Shown: positions 1 through 8,963, numbered from the stretch's first letter. The stretch is 33,248 nucleotides of DNA from Nostoc sp. CHAB 5836 (GCF_020829445.1 NZ_JAIVFV010000069.1:1-33248); one strand, 5' to 3'. Numbers and translations are program-made. The notes: generated by a model not told the origin, from the letters alone.

Positions 1-473
1 AAGAAATCTGTAAAAATTTGTTTGAAAAAGTGTTATACCAAATAATAGCAGAGGTAATTAACCAGCGAATTGAAGATTTGACAAAAAGCAGAGGTTACAA
101 AAACTTTGCTCAAAGATTTCCGGAAGGTTTACGACTTTATTACCAAGAGAATAAGTCTTTGAGTGAAATTGGTAAACTTTGGGAAATCGAATGGAGTAAA
201 GCCAGACGCATTTTTCAGCTAGAAACCTTTTTGGAAATTGTCCAGTATCGAACCGAAGATATTTTTTTAGAGGAACTTTTACAATCAGTTAATAAATCTA
301 ATTTCACTAGAATTTATCATGAACCTGATTATCTAAAAAATATTGCTGCTGAAATTAGAAAATTTGCCTATGAGAAAACATTTAAAGAAGCAAAAGCCGA
401 ATTAGCTGCTAGCAAAAAACAGATAAAAAACAGCTTATTTGCTCAAACGCTCCGCATCTACCTTAATAATTAA
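1..473 (+). CDS. C-terminal part of a sigma-like/HTH protein (5' end outside window)
   Basis: The frame is already open at the left edge (codons for EICKN precede the first TTG at 18), and there is no good start or ribosome site, so this is the last ~156 residues of a longer gene. A helix-turn-helix-like stretch is visible (LRLYYQENKSLSEIGKLW then SKARRIFQLE), resembling region 4 of sigma-70 factors; the tail is basic and helical. In cyanobacteria, DUF1822 genes such as the next one often follow a sigma-like gene, which is known context rather than proof. It ends 57 bases before the DUF1822 start on the same strand, so co-transcription is likely. The sigma-like assignment is inferred from a weak HTH match; another HTH protein is possible. 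Confidence 0.55.
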   Translation, partial: EICKNLFEKVLYQIIAEVINQRIEDLTKSRGYKNFAQRFPEGLRLYYQENKSLSEIGKLWEIEWSKARRIFQLETFLEIVQYRTEDIFLEELLQSVNKSNFTRIYHEPDYLKNIAAEIRKFAYEKTFKEAKAELAASKKQIKNSLFAQTLRIYLNN

Positions 474-530
474 TAATTTATGATCAAACATACATAGCTG
501 TTGTAGCATAAAATGAATTACAGAGGAAGT

Positions 531-1643
531 ATGAGTAACTCACACATTTCTACAATTGGTACACAAGACATAAAAATAAACTTGTCACCAAAAATTGTTT
601 GGCTAGAACCAGAAGATTTTGACGAAGCGCGAGTAATCAGTGATAATCATTTTAGTCAGTTCGGCGAGTTCGGCGCATGGAAAATATATTTAAACGCACT
701 AGCACAACTTGGTTTTGAAAAGTGTCTGAAAGAACGAAATCCAAATATCACAATTAAACCAGATAACAGTGCTAATGCAATTGATGATGTCTGTTATCTC
801 AGTGTGGGTGAATTTCGCCTCTGCTTAATTACCGTAGATAACCTAATTGATGATTTTGTCATCGTACCAGCAAAACTTGTTACCTCAGCCAAAACGGCTG
901 CTCATTTCTATGTCTTGCTGGAGGTGTTAGAAGAAGAAGAACAATTAAATATTCATGGCTTTTTACGTTATGATGAACTATTTAAATATTCTCAAACACC
1001 AGATTTTAAATCTCAGGTAGATGGTAGTTATCAATTACCCCTATCTTTATTTGACACGGAGTTAAATAACCTCTTGCTATACACTCGTTTCCTAGAAGCA
1101 TCTGCGATTAAATTACCTGTAGTAGTAACAAGTAATAACACAGCTATAGAAAATATAACTCAGGTAACAACTCAAGTATGTAAAGCATTAGTCAATCTGG
1201 GTAAATGGTGGGATGGAGTATTTGAAGAAGGTTGGCAATCTACAGATTTTATTGGGAGTAGAATTTCAAATAACTTAACTTGGGGTTATGTTAGAAGTCG
1301 GAAGGAGTCAAATAGTTTTCCTATTTCACAAACTAAATTATTTGATTTTGGACTATTGCTGCAAAATCAAGCTTTAGCTTTAATTGTCAATCTAAAAAAA
1401 GAAGAAAATGGAGAACAAGGTGTGCTTGTTCAAATTCTTCCTCCTCAAGAAGAATGTTTACCTTCAGGCTTGAACTTGAAAATTACTCTTAATCCCAATA
1501 CCCCTGATTCTATAAGTCAGCAAGTCAGTGCGAGGCAAACTGATAATGCTATTCAGTTAGAATTTAGTGAAGTACTGGATAAACAATTCCAGGTTGAAAT
1601 CAGTTATGAGGGAGCTGTATTTACTGAAGAATTTATATTGTAA
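531..1643 (+). CDS. DUF1822 family protein
   Basis: A 370-residue protein that fits the cyanobacterial DUF1822 family: N-terminal WLEPEDFDEA, a middle part with a short FRYDELFKY-like segment, and a C-terminal part with NLGKWWDGVFEEGWQ followed by a beta-rich end. No enzyme motif or membrane segment is visible and the function of the family is unknown. The frame opens at ATG 513, but the ATG at 531 is preferred because AGAGGAAG (522-529) lies just before it, whereas 513 has no ribosome site. It follows the sigma-like gene on the same strand, so the two probably form an operon. The family call is from pattern memory and fairly secure; no role can be given. Confidence 0.75.
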   Translation: MSNSHISTIGTQDIKINLSPKIVWLEPEDFDEARVISDNHFSQFGEFGAWKIYLNALAQLGFEKCLKERNPNITIKPDNSANAIDDVCYLSVGEFRLCLITVDNLIDDFVIVPAKLVTSAKTAAHFYVLLEVLEEEEQLNIHGFLRYDELFKYSQTPDFKSQVDGSYQLPLSLFDTELNNLLLYTRFLEASAIKLPVVVTSNNTAIENITQVTTQVCKALVNLGKWWDGVFEEGWQSTDFIGSRISNNLTWGYVRSRKESNSFPISQTKLFDFGLLLQNQALALIVNLKKEENGEQGVLVQILPPQEECLPSGLNLKITLNPNTPDSISQQVSARQTDNAIQLEFSEVLDKQFQVEISYEGAVFTEEFIL

Positions 1644-1784
1644 AAAGACAAGGACAAAGCTTCTCAACTAGCAATGACTCGATATCTGACACCAGATGCA
1701 AATCGCTGAAAACAGTCGCCATAAGGTGCGCAGATGGTTTAAAAGTGGCATTGCTCTTAAAGGTTGTTTGAAAAGTATTATTGC

Positions 1785-1935
1785 TATAGGAATCCGATTT
1801 GATTTTTGAACAAAATTAGGTATTTGTAGGGTGCGTTAGCGACAGCGTAACGCACCAAATCCTGACCAATGGTGCGTTACGCGAAACGCTAACGCACCCT
1901 ACGTATCTTTTCAAAAATCAAATATGAGTCCTATA
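1785..1935. repeat. MITE-like element with nested inverted repeats
   Basis: A 151-bp element. The outer arms match as imperfect inverted repeats: TATAGGAATCCGATTTGATT on the left and, reverse-complemented, TATAGGACTCATATTTGATT on the right, each continuing with TTTGAA. Inside is a second inverted repeat, GTAGGGTGCGTTAGCG against its complement near 1888-1911. There is no coding capacity. This looks like a non-autonomous transposable element carrying, or invaded by, a second palindromic repeat. Confidence 0.65.
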
Positions 1936-1998
1936 ACATCAAAGCCTCACAAACCTAACCCCCCTTCCCCAGGGCTATTTCATTCTCATCTAGCCCGC

Positions 1999-2046
1999 CT
2001 CAGAATGAATTCTGAGTCTAATAGCGAAAGTCGTCTCAAGACGACT
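1999..2046. repeat. Two adjacent small perfect hairpins
   Basis: CTCAGAAT-GA-ATTCTGAG at 1999-2016 and AGTCGTCT-CA-AGACGACT at 2029-2046. Both have 8-bp perfect stems and 2-base loops, separated by 12 bases. They lie downstream of the ald stop codon (minus strand) but lack a T-run, so they are more likely small dispersed palindromes than terminators. Confidence 0.5.
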
Positions 2047-2225
2047 GAGAAAAGGTTATAGTCCGTTTTAACGCAATACAGTTCAGTTAAGCATTTCCTC
2101 CTTCTCTCTTCTCTCTTCTCTCTTCTCTCTGTGTTCTCTGCGCCTCTGTGGTTCGTAAAAAAAAGAGTTTCAGCCCTTTTGTGAACCGTATTGCCTTATA
2201 AGCGATCGCCTAATCCTTGCACACC

Positions 2226-3317
2226 TTAATTTACCAAATCAGGGAAAACCTCTTGTACAGCAGGATGCACTAAGTGATGATTCTGCACATTCACACCTTT
2301 AGCTAATGCTGGGTTAACTTCCAGTGCCTTAATTCCCAAATTTGCTAACTGCACAACATAAGGTAATGTACTATTATTGAGTGCCTGGGTTGCTGTCCAA
2401 GGTACTGCTCCTGGCATATTGGGAACACCATAATGCACTACACCCTCTTCAACGTATACCGGATTTGTGTGGGATGTGGGGTGTAAGGTTTCTATGCAAC
2501 CACCTTGATCAACTGCAACATCAACTATTACAGAACCAGGACGCATTTGTTTGACCAATTCGCGCTTTACTAATATTGGCGCCCTACGTCCCAGTACTAA
2601 AACTGCGCCGATGAGCAAATCGGCTTCAATGACTGCGGCTTCAATGTGAGCAGAGTTGCTGTAAAGCAATTCGACTCTAGAGCCAAAGAGGGTTTCTAAG
2701 TAAGATAAGCGATCGACACTCACATCTAAAATCTGCACGATCGCACCCATGCCTACGGCAATTTTAGCCGCTTCTGTGCCGACAACGCCGCCACCTAAAA
2801 TTACTACTTTGCCTGGTTTGACTCCGGGTACACCGCCCAAAAGGACTCCTCTACCACCTTCCTGACGTTCTAAGAATCTAGCCCCAAATTGTACTGCTAG
2901 CCGACCGGCAATCACGCTCATGGGAGTGAGCAATGGTAGTCTGTTAGCACCAGGTTGTTCTACAGTTTCGTAGGCGATCGCAGTTGTGCCACAATCAATT
3001 AAATGCTCTGTCAATTTGCGATCGGCTGCTAAATGTAAATAAGTAAATAATATCTGTTCTTTCTGCAAAAATTTATACTCAGATGTTAGCGGCTCTTTGA
3101 CTTTGACAACCAATTGGCGATTCCAAGCCGTTTCTGATGTCGGGACAATTTCGGCTCCAGCACTTCTATAGTCGTCATCTGAGAATCCAGCACCATTACC
3201 TGCTTGCGTCTCGACGAAGATGCTATGATCATTTTCCCGTAGCACCCGCACACTAGAAGGACTTAAACCTACCCGAAACTCCTGATCCTTATTTTCCTTG
3301 GGAACGCCGATTTCCAT
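2226..3317 (-). CDS. ald: Alanine dehydrogenase
   Basis: Catalyses reversible NAD-dependent oxidative deamination of L-alanine to pyruvate and ammonia in the cytoplasm. The 363-residue length is normal for the family. Visible features: MEIGVPKE start; R15 (EFRVGLSP) and K74 (KVKEP) for substrate binding; catalytic H95 (YLHLA) and D270 (VDVAVDQGG); N300 in [13 protein letters not shown]; and a Rossmann nucleotide motif GGGVVG at 175-180. ATG at 3317 gives the canonical N-terminus. In diazotrophic cyanobacteria this enzyme links alanine and nitrogen metabolism. It is transcribed away from the hli gene and appears monocistronic. All key residues are intact. Confidence 0.97.
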   Translation of the reverse strand: MEIGVPKENKDQEFRVGLSPSSVRVLRENDHSIFVETQAGNGAGFSDDDYRSAGAEIVPTSETAWNRQLVVKVKEPLTSEYKFLQKEQILFTYLHLAADRKLTEHLIDCGTTAIAYETVEQPGANRLPLLTPMSVIAGRLAVQFGARFLERQEGGRGVLLGGVPGVKPGKVVILGGGVVGTEAAKIAVGMGAIVQILDVSVDRLSYLETLFGSRVELLYSNSAHIEAAVIEADLLIGAVLVLGRRAPILVKRELVKQMRPGSVIVDVAVDQGGCIETLHPTSHTNPVYVEEGVVHYGVPNMPGAVPWTATQALNNSTLPYVVQLANLGIKALEVNPALAKGVNVQNHHLVHPAVQEVFPDLVN

Positions 3318-3652
3318 GTACCGCCTCTGATTTTTTTTGTTTAACTGTAGCCTGCCTATCTCAAGCTTGCTACTTTCGTCTTCCTACTTCCGTAGTAGAG
3401 ATAGCTGTATTAGAGATACTTAATCTGTGTTCTAAGTTTCTCAATTCAATCTCAATAGCCCCAAACTCTTACCCTTGACTATTGCCCCAGTATTTATACA
3501 ATATATAAAGAATAGTAACAATTTATTAAAAGAGCGATTGTATAGCTCCCCACTAGGAAGCTTCTGCTGAATTTATCAAGTCATCTTGGCATTCAAGCAC
3601 TGCTGCGAAGTCTAACATCAAGTCCCGTTTGCCGAAAAAAGGTTTCTAAAAA
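3318..3652. promoter_or_regulatory. Divergent promoter region between ald and hli
   Basis: This 335-bp AT-rich gap separates the divergent ald and hli starts and must hold both promoters. A very AT-rich stretch (TATACAATATATAAAGAATA, about 3495-3514) is a plausible promoter region for either side, but no -35/-10 pair can be assigned with confidence. No open frame of note and no hairpin comparable to the other gaps. Confidence 0.4.
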
Positions 3653-3823
3653 ATGACACAAACACAACCAACGATTACACCTAAACTAGAAGAGCCTAAG
3701 TTTGGCTTTAACGAATATGCTGAACGCTTGAATGGTCGAGCGGCAATGATTGGCTTCGCTTTGCTGTTGGTGATTGAATATACAACAAATCAAGGGGTGC
3801 TATCATGGCTGGGTCTGAAGTAG
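3653..3823 (+). CDS. High-light-inducible protein (HLIP, one-helix CAB-like)
   Basis: A 56-residue protein with one membrane helix and the CAB/HLIP signature ERLNGRAAMIGFALLL (residues 24-39). E24, N27 and R29 are the expected chlorophyll ligand and salt-bridge residues. The N-terminus is a short polar segment (KLEEPKFGFNEYAERLNGR). Proteins of this family sit in the thylakoid membrane, bind chlorophyll and carotenoid, and protect photosystem assembly under light or nutrient stress. Start ATG at 3653 follows an A-rich stretch. A hairpin that looks like its terminator lies at 3877-3905, so the gene is probably monocistronic. The paralogue type (HliA/B/C) cannot be fixed by eye. Confidence 0.93.
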   Translation: MTQTQPTITPKLEEPKFGFNEYAERLNGRAAMIGFALLLVIEYTTNQGVLSWLGLK

Positions 3824-3876
3824 TTTCACCAACAATCACAAGGTGGAAGTTGTAAACTAGTAATTAAAAGAGTTTT

Positions 3877-3905
3877 AACCAGCTGGAACAACCAGTTGGT
3901 TTTGA
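3877..3905 (+). terminator. Probable terminator of the HLIP gene
   Basis: Hairpin AACCAGCTGG / CCAGTTGGTT (10-bp stem with one G-U pair, loop AACAA) followed by TTGAC, 54 bases after the hli stop codon. Confidence 0.6.
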
Positions 3906-4361
3906 CTTAAATTATACATAGCGAAGTACTTCGCCCTAAATACAGTTAGAGGATGTTTGAAAAGTCTAATTTATTACTAGCCCTGGCACAGGTGCGGCTA
4001 CACAAACTCTCACCCACTGACCTGGGTTAAAAACCTTTAATTTTCATGATTTCCACGGAGGTGGACTTCTCTTCGAGACGCTGTTCGCGTTCGTTTGTGT
4101 AGTAGCGAATTCTATTCGCCCAATACTTTTCTTATTCATAAATTCTTGCCCTAGAATGTAAGCAAGAAAGGAATCTAAATACCGATTAGTGATTAAAATA
4201 TCATAGACTTGCAACTAGTATAGACAAGACGATTTATGACTAAACTTCCTCCCCTACTAAAGAAAATTATAATTAGTGTCTGCCTTGGATGAGAAAGGCA
4301 AATTACGGGTGAGGTATTCTTGGTAAATATACACAAAAGGTAAACTGGAACCAAGCAAGCT
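3906..4361. other. Intergenic region with small dispersed repeats
   Basis: No gene is seen. It carries the block GAGGATGTTTGAAAAGT (about 3951-3967), a variant of which occurs near 1763, 11,936 and, inverted, 12,270. It also carries an inverted repeat CTACACAAAC...GTTTGTGTAG (about 3999-4103) that encloses a TTCGAGACGCTGTTCGCG-type small dispersed palindrome. Confidence 0.5.
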
Positions 4362-4364
4362 GTG

Positions 4365-4658
4365 ATGAATGCTGTATTACCTCGTTTTTTGAAGTTAACC
4401 TACCGAAAAGAGCCACTAATTAGTGTGTTGATGACGATGGGCGCTATGGATGCCCTGATTGGCGGATTGAATGATAGCTGGTCGTTGTTCGCTTTTGGTT
4501 TGGGAACAACAGGGATAGCACTGGCTTTTAAGTTGTGGCGTTTCCACCAGCGTCGTCCTCTACCAGAGGCGCCAGTGGTGCAACATTATTTGCCCTCTCG
4601 TTCTTCGAGTGCGCCTTTACCAATGTTAAGCGTTTCTAAGAAAAAACCACCTCTTTAG
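4365..4658 (+). CDS. Small conserved membrane protein, function unknown
   Basis: A 97-residue protein with two likely membrane helices (about residues 18-35, LISVLMTMGAMDALIGGL, and 39-57, WSLFAFGLGTTGIALAFKL), then a basic WRFHQRR segment and a proline/serine-rich tail ending in KKKPP. The two hydrophobic stretches and positive-inside C-terminus suggest a small inner or thylakoid membrane protein. A GTG at 4362 is directly before the ATG at 4365; the ATG is chosen. No strong ribosome site is visible. Nothing in its neighbours suggests a role. It ends directly at a heptamer repeat tract. Confidence 0.65.
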   Translation: MNAVLPRFLKLTYRKEPLISVLMTMGAMDALIGGLNDSWSLFAFGLGTTGIALAFKLWRFHQRRPLPEAPVVQHYLPSRSSSAPLPMLSVSKKKPPL

Positions 4659-4745
4659 AGAGTTAGGAGTTAGGAGTCAGGAGTTAGGAGTTGGGAGTTT
4701 GGAGTTGGGAGTTGGGAGTTGGGAGTTGGGAGTTGGGAGTTGAGA
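4659..4745. repeat. Heptanucleotide tandem repeat (GGAGTTG/GGAGTTA)
   Basis: About twelve consecutive 7-base units, mostly GGAGTTG or GGAGTTA with a few variants (GGAGTCA, GGAGTTT). This is the short tandemly repeated repetitive (STRR) type typical of heterocystous cyanobacteria. It starts immediately after the preceding stop codon. Confidence 0.9.
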
Positions 4746-4794
4746 ATTCATAACTCTAGAGGACTTGTTTGTGTATAAAAAGTGAGGAAAAAGA

Positions 4795-5862
4795 GTGACG
4801 AGTGAGGGAAGATGTGGCGGTAATTTTCTACGCCCGTATATTATTCTGGCATTTATGGCAGCTGTTGCTCTTCCAGTGACTACCTGGGAAGGGTTTCATA
4901 TTTATGAAGCTCATGCTGCCATTGAAGTAACGCCAGACTCCCAAGCTAGCAGCAGCTTTGCTGATGTCCAACTACTTTACACACTCAGAGGACATAACGG
5001 AACCGTTAAATCCCTCGCTTTCAGTCCAGATAGCAAAATTCTTGTGAGTGGAGGCGCAGAAAATGAGGGTGTAATTCGCGTGTGGAATCCAGCAAAGGGC
5101 AAAAAGTTGGGGAATATTAACAAAGCACACAAAGCAGCCGTAGAATCTTTAGTGATTTCACCAGATGGGCAAACCCTCGCTAGCTGTAGTGATGATAATA
5201 CAATTAACCTCTGGAGTCTGAAAAATTTTAAATTTAGCCGGTCTTTTGTCGGACATACCAGCAACGTATTATCTTTAGCTGTGTCTCCTGATAGTAAAGT
5301 TCTCATTAGTGGAGCTTTGGATGGGATTCGGATATGGGATTTGCTACAGCAGCGTCCTCTAGGGACTCTAGTACGTTTTGATAATTTGATTTATACTCTA
5401 GCCATTAGTCCTGATGGACAGACCTTGGCTAGTGGTGACAATAAGGGTGTAATCAAGCTGTGGAATTTGAGTACTGGTAAATTAATCAGGGAATTGGTAG
5501 CTCATTCTAATGGTGTTAGCGCTGTAATGTTTACACCAGATGGAGAAACATTAGTTACCGCTAGCCACGATCGCACCATAAAACTGTGGAATATTAATAC
5601 TGGAGAATTAGTCCGCACCCTTACAGGACATAATAACTGGGTGAATGCGATCGCCATTAATCCCGATGGACAAACCCTTGCTAGTGCCGGCAGAGATGGG
5701 ATTAAATTGTGGAATTTAACTACAGGTGAGTTCGTAAATACACTGAGTGGACATACAGACTGGGTGAGTGCGATCGCTTTTAGTCCTGATGGTAAAATTC
5801 TTGCCAGTGGTGGATTTGATCAACAAATCAAGATTTGGGGAACTCCACTAAAACGTAATTAA
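4795..5862 (+). CDS. WD40 repeat protein with N-terminal membrane anchor or signal
   Basis: A 355-residue protein with an N-terminal hydrophobic segment (residues 15-30, YIILAFMAAVALPVTT) followed by seven WD40 blades, each ending in a W/IW or LW dipeptide: R/VW, NLW, RIW, KLW, KLW, KLW, KIW. The repeats contain the usual GH...SPDG.TLASG pattern (for example GHTDWVSAIAFSPDG). Seven blades close one beta-propeller, a protein-interaction scaffold, probably facing the periplasm or lumen or held at the membrane. GTG at 4795 is supported by GAGGA six bases upstream (4784-4788). No kinase or caspase domain is fused, unlike many cyanobacterial WD40 proteins. The partner is unknown. Confidence 0.9.
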   Translation: MTSEGRCGGNFLRPYIILAFMAAVALPVTTWEGFHIYEAHAAIEVTPDSQASSSFADVQLLYTLRGHNGTVKSLAFSPDSKILVSGGAENEGVIRVWNPAKGKKLGNINKAHKAAVESLVISPDGQTLASCSDDNTINLWSLKNFKFSRSFVGHTSNVLSLAVSPDSKVLISGALDGIRIWDLLQQRPLGTLVRFDNLIYTLAISPDGQTLASGDNKGVIKLWNLSTGKLIRELVAHSNGVSAVMFTPDGETLVTASHDRTIKLWNINTGELVRTLTGHNNWVNAIAINPDGQTLASAGRDGIKLWNLTTGEFVNTLSGHTDWVSAIAFSPDGKILASGGFDQQIKIWGTPLKRN

Positions 5863-5951
5863 CGGCGATGGTCAAAAATAATCGTGAACTGGTAGACTAT
5901 ATCCCAATACGCTTGGGTTAAGCGTCGATCCCCCCAACCCCCCGATGAATT

Positions 5952-5989
5952 GCCTTAGCCAGTTAGCTTTAATTGCGCCGACCTACTTA
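5952..5989 (+). repeat. Dispersed ~38-bp repeat, copy 1
   Basis: Begins GCCTTAGCCAGTTAGCTTTA and ends GCCGACCTACTTA. Closely related copies are at 6334-6372 and 15646-15686 (TTTAGCCA[G/A]TTA, then TTATTTGCGTCGCTCTACTTA). All three are intergenic. Confidence 0.75.
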
Positions 5990-6020
5990 TATCCCCGGCT
6001 TCTTTGAGAAGTCGGGGATA
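5990..6020 (+). terminator. Hairpin, possible terminator of the WD40 gene
   Basis: TATCCCCGGCTTC / GAAGTCGGGGATA: a 13-bp stem with one G-U pair and loop TTTGA, about 130 bases after the WD40 stop. No clean T-run follows (TACTTG), so this could instead be a dispersed palindrome. Confidence 0.4.
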
Positions 6021-6333
6021 TACTTGTCTCAACTTTTCACATCATGTAGAAAGTCAGGCGATCGCTAACGCCGAAAGATTTCCCCAATCATTTACCGTGT
6101 TTGCTAAACTTTAATATTGCATTTTTAGAGTTTTTGTAGTAGAAAATCAACCAAAGCCCAGATCAAATTTTGCCAAAACTAGCCAAAATCAATGATGGTA
6201 GCAACCAAGAGCGATGTCTACGATGGGTTACGCCTAAGTAAGTTGGCAAGAATAAACCAAACTATATTACGAAACGTAAATACACCTTAAACCCTTATAA
6301 ATGACGAAGGACGAAGGACAAATGACAAATGAC

Positions 6334-6372
6334 AGCTTTAGCCAGTTAGCTTTATTTGCGTCGCTCTACTTA
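6334..6372 (+). repeat. Dispersed ~38-bp repeat, copy 2
   Basis: GCTTTAGCCAGTTAGCTTTA followed by TTTGCGTCGCTCTACTTA; related to 5952-5989 and especially to 15646-15686. It directly follows heptamer-type ATGACAA units. Confidence 0.75.
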
Positions 6373-6737
6373 CTCCAATTGTCGAATAACTGTGAATCCT
6401 TGATGAAAATACAGCCGAGCTAATATCTTATCCAGCAAATTACTGTAAGTATAAACATAGGTTATTCCCAAATATCTATGCAGCTACTTGCTCTCTAAAT
6501 CGGAACAATTTCTGAACTTAAACAATCTTAGAAATGGTCATCGTCAGTAAATGCACTCAGGTAAATATCACTATATTGGCTGAATCAAAGGTTTATAGCG
6601 CTTAAACGCTACTTGAAACGTAGGACAACTTGATACTTAAATGATGTTTAATTTTCCCGAACTGCTTTTGATCCCCATTTCGATAGAATGACTAGGCAGA
6701 ACCCTAAAACTAAAAACCGCTTTTGACTGCGACGCCC

Positions 6738-7790
6738 ATGAATCAACTGAACAATGGTTTTACAATATTTCTAAGTCTGCTAGTCGAGGCGATGCCTTTT
6801 TTACTTCTTGGGGTTTTATTCTCCAGTTTGCTGCTGTTTTTTGTTGATGAGCGCAAATTAGTAGAAAAAATGCCCAAAAATCCGCTGCTGGGTGCTTTAG
6901 TTGGCAGCATGATCGGCTTTTTATTTCCGGTGTGTGAGTGCGGGAATGTACCGGTAGCGCGGCGGTTCCTAATTCAGGGAGTACCCACACCAGTGGCAAT
7001 TGGTTTTTTGCTAGCAGCACCAACAATTAACCCAATTGTAATTTGGTCAACTTGGACAGCATTTCGAGATCAGCCAGAAATAGTGGTCTTACGAGTCGTA
7101 TTTTCTCTAGCAATTGCCACAATTATCGGTTTTGTTTTCAGTTTTCAAAAGGACTTAAATCCTATAGTCCAACCTGCGATCGCTCGGTATATGAAGTTTA
7201 ATCCGCCCGCGCAGCCACAAACCAAACGCCGTGGTAAACCTTACCAAGTACAACAGCAAGAAACAGTACCGAATCTGTTGCAATCCGGGACTTATATCTT
7301 AGGAGGAAAAGCAGGTATGCCTCTGCGGATAGATCCGAATTTAGTACCGCCTACCTTAATCTCTACCTCCGATAAACCCCTTGCAGCTAAACTGCGCCTA
7401 GTTGTGGATAATAGCATCCAAGAATTGCGAGAATTAGGCGGAGTGATGATTTTAGGAAGTGCGATCGCTGCTGCTATTCAAGTGCTAGCTCCCCGTGAAT
7501 TGATTCTCAGTTTGGGTGCTGGGCCCATTACGTCAATTGTGGTCATGCTGATATTAGCAGTAGTGGTGTCAATTTGTTCTACAGTCGATTCTTTCTTTGC
7601 ACTATCTTTTGCCTCAACCTTTAGCAGTGGTTCATTGTTGGCATTTCTGGTGTTTGGGCCAATGATTGACATCAAAAGTGTTGGTTTGATGTTATCTATT
7701 TTTAAACCCAAAACTATCTTTTACTTATTTGCTTTAGCAGCACAATTAACATTTGTATTTACCCTTTTTCTGAATTTGCACGTCTTTTAA
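6738..7790 (+). CDS. COG0701/UPF0718-type permease (ArsP/YcgR-like)
   Basis: A 350-residue membrane protein with about eight hydrophobic segments split into two halves by a hydrophilic loop (about residues 145-220). Family features: the PVCECGNVPVARR motif in the first half, AAPTINPIV soon after, and in the second half SICSTVDSFFALSFA and FGPMIDIKS. This is the predicted-permease family that includes ArsP and B. subtilis YcgR; the substrate here cannot be told. The next gene is a TIGR03943 (YcgQ-like) membrane protein, a conserved partner, so the two probably form one transport or maturation unit. The frame opens at TTG 6723, but ATG 6738 is preferred. No clear ribosome site is seen. All signature residues are intact. 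Confidence 0.88.
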   Translation: MNQLNNGFTIFLSLLVEAMPFLLLGVLFSSLLLFFVDERKLVEKMPKNPLLGALVGSMIGFLFPVCECGNVPVARRFLIQGVPTPVAIGFLLAAPTINPIVIWSTWTAFRDQPEIVVLRVVFSLAIATIIGFVFSFQKDLNPIVQPAIARYMKFNPPAQPQTKRRGKPYQVQQQETVPNLLQSGTYILGGKAGMPLRIDPNLVPPTLISTSDKPLAAKLRLVVDNSIQELRELGGVMILGSAIAAAIQVLAPRELILSLGAGPITSIVVMLILAVVVSICSTVDSFFALSFASTFSSGSLLAFLVFGPMIDIKSVGLMLSIFKPKTIFYLFALAAQLTFVFTLFLNLHVF

Positions 7791-7973
7791 AAAAATATTT
7801 GTCATTAGTCATCTGTCCTTTGTCCTTTGTTCTTTGTCATTAGTCATCTGTCCTTTGTCCTTTGTCTTTTATCCTTTGTTTAATGACCAATGACCAATGA
7901 CCAATGACCAATGACCAATAACCAATGACCAATGACCAATGACCAATGACTAATGACCAATGACTAATAACTA
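7791..7973. repeat. Heptamer tandem repeats, two families
   Basis: The gap is almost entirely tandem repeats: first CTTTGTC/CATTAGT-type units (about 7801-7880), then about thirteen copies of AATGACC with variants AATAACC and AATGACT (about 7882-7970). The ATG of the next gene lies in the last, slightly changed unit (CTAATGGCTAAC), so the repeat runs right up to the coding region and replaces a normal leader with a ribosome site. Confidence 0.9.
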
Positions 7974-8747
7974 ATGGCTAACAAAAATCCCAAATCTAAA
8001 ATCTTAAATCTGTTACTCCCTTGGCTGGATGCTGTAGCAATTACAGCTTGGGGGATTTTGATGTTGAGGTATTGGCTAACTAACAAGCTGAACCTGTTGA
8101 TTCACCCAAATTACTTTGGGTTGGTGATTGTGGCTGGTATTAGCTTCATCATTATTGGTTTGTTCAAGATCCAAGAGCTTTGGCAACGGCGTCGCCGTGA
8201 TGTGACGCCAAACACGCAGCATATTAGTTTATTTCCCCCTGGTTGGGGCAGTGCCTTGTTGTTGACTACAGCGATTCTAGGTTTTATCATTACACCGCAA
8301 GTTTTTGCTAGTGACAAAGCACTCCAAAGGGGCGTGACGACTGATTTATTGGGAAGCACACGTGTTAAACCCCAAGCCTTTCGGGCTACTGTTCGTCCAG
8401 AGGAGCGATCGCTCGTAGACTGGGTACGCACTGTCAATGTCTATCCAGAGCCAGACACATATACAGGACAAAAAGTCAAGGTGCAGGGATTTGTCATCCA
8501 CCCGCCAGATATAGGAAAAGAATATTTGTTCTTAGCGCGATTTGTCTTAACTTGCTGTGCAGCAGATGCTTATCCTGTGGGATTACCCGTCAAACTCCCA
8601 AACAATCCAGAAGCTTATTCCCCTGATACCTGGTTGGAAGTAGAAGGACAAATGGTAACAGAAAATTTGGCAGGTAAACGCCAACTTACCATTGCCGCTA
8701 CCTCTCTCAAAAAGATTCCTCAACCCCAGAATCCTTATAGTTATTAG
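7974..8747 (+). CDS. TIGR03943 / DUF1980 (YcgQ-like) membrane protein
   Basis: A 257-residue protein with an N-terminal pair of membrane helices (about 18-35 and 47-65), a third at about 92-110, and a C-terminal soluble domain that looks like an OB fold (KVKVQGFVIHPP onward). The family signature R..LTCCAADAYPVGLPV is present (R189, C194, C195), as is the closing beta strands region (TWLEVEGQMV). Homologues (COG3689, UPF0703) are typically next to a COG0701 permease, exactly as here; the pair's function is not established. The two cysteines suggest metal or redox chemistry, which is inference. The start codon is embedded in the upstream heptamer repeat and lacks a ribosome site. Confidence 0.88.
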   Translation: MANKNPKSKILNLLLPWLDAVAITAWGILMLRYWLTNKLNLLIHPNYFGLVIVAGISFIIIGLFKIQELWQRRRRDVTPNTQHISLFPPGWGSALLLTTAILGFIITPQVFASDKALQRGVTTDLLGSTRVKPQAFRATVRPEERSLVDWVRTVNVYPEPDTYTGQKVKVQGFVIHPPDIGKEYLFLARFVLTCCAADAYPVGLPVKLPNNPEAYSPDTWLEVEGQMVTENLAGKRQLTIAATSLKKIPQPQNPYSY

Positions 8748-8772
8748 TTAACGCTGTGTGCAACTTTACTCT

Positions 8773-8865
8773 CAAACCTAACCCCCAACCCCTTCCCTAC
8801 AAGGGAAGGGGAGCAAGAATCAAAGCCTCTCTTCGTGTCGGAGAGAGGAATGGAAGTGAGGTTTG
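8773..8865. repeat. MITE-like hairpin element (CAAACCTAAC family), copy 1
   Basis: Terminal inverted repeats CAAACCTAAC and GTGAGGTTTG enclose two hairpins: CCCCTTCCCTA-C-AAGGGAAGGGG and CCTCTCTTCGTGTCGGAGAGAGG-like. A related element, with an extra palindrome in its first hairpin, is at about 12,587-12,694. Confidence 0.75.
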
Positions 8866-8896
8866 AAGAATAAGTCGCACATCGCGTTAGTTATTT

Positions 8897-8963
8897 GTTA
8901 ATGACAAATAACCAATGACAAATGACAAATGACTAATGACTAATGACTAATGACAAATAACCA
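8897..8963. repeat. Heptamer tandem repeat upstream of the Ig/propeller gene
   Basis: About nine units of ATGACAA/ATGACTA/ATAACCA. The next gene's ATG at 8964 is itself the ATG of a repeat unit (CCAATGACAAAATC), as also seen at 7974. Confidence 0.9.

Larger units (their letters stand above)
1644..2225. other. Repeat-rich intergenic region between DUF1822 and ald 3' ends
   Basis: The gap separates two convergent genes. It holds an inverted-repeat element (1785-1935), two short hairpins with 8-bp stems and 2-base loops (1999-2016 and 2029-2046), a pyrimidine tract of repeated CTCTTCT heptamers (about 2099-2140), and a dispersed segment (about 2075-2205) that recurs, diverged, at about 10,960-11,110 (shared blocks TTAAGCATTTC, GGTTCGT plus an A-run, and ending near GTATTG..TTATAAGC). 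No convincing gene is seen. Confidence 0.6.
5863..6737. other. Long repeat-rich intergenic region
   Basis: No supported gene. It contains the dispersed block CAATACGCTTGGGTTAAG with a run of C-rich sequence (about 5905-5945), a strong hairpin (5990-6020), two copies of a roughly 38-bp dispersed repeat (5952-5989 and 6334-6372), and a few GACGAAGGACAAATGACAAA-type heptamer units (about 6303-6333). The promoter of the downstream permease should lie in the last 200 bases but no consensus is convincing. Confidence 0.5.

Noticed and set aside
7791..7973. Possible CRISPR array
   Set aside because: The repeats are contiguous 7-base units without spacers; they are STRR-type tandem repeats.
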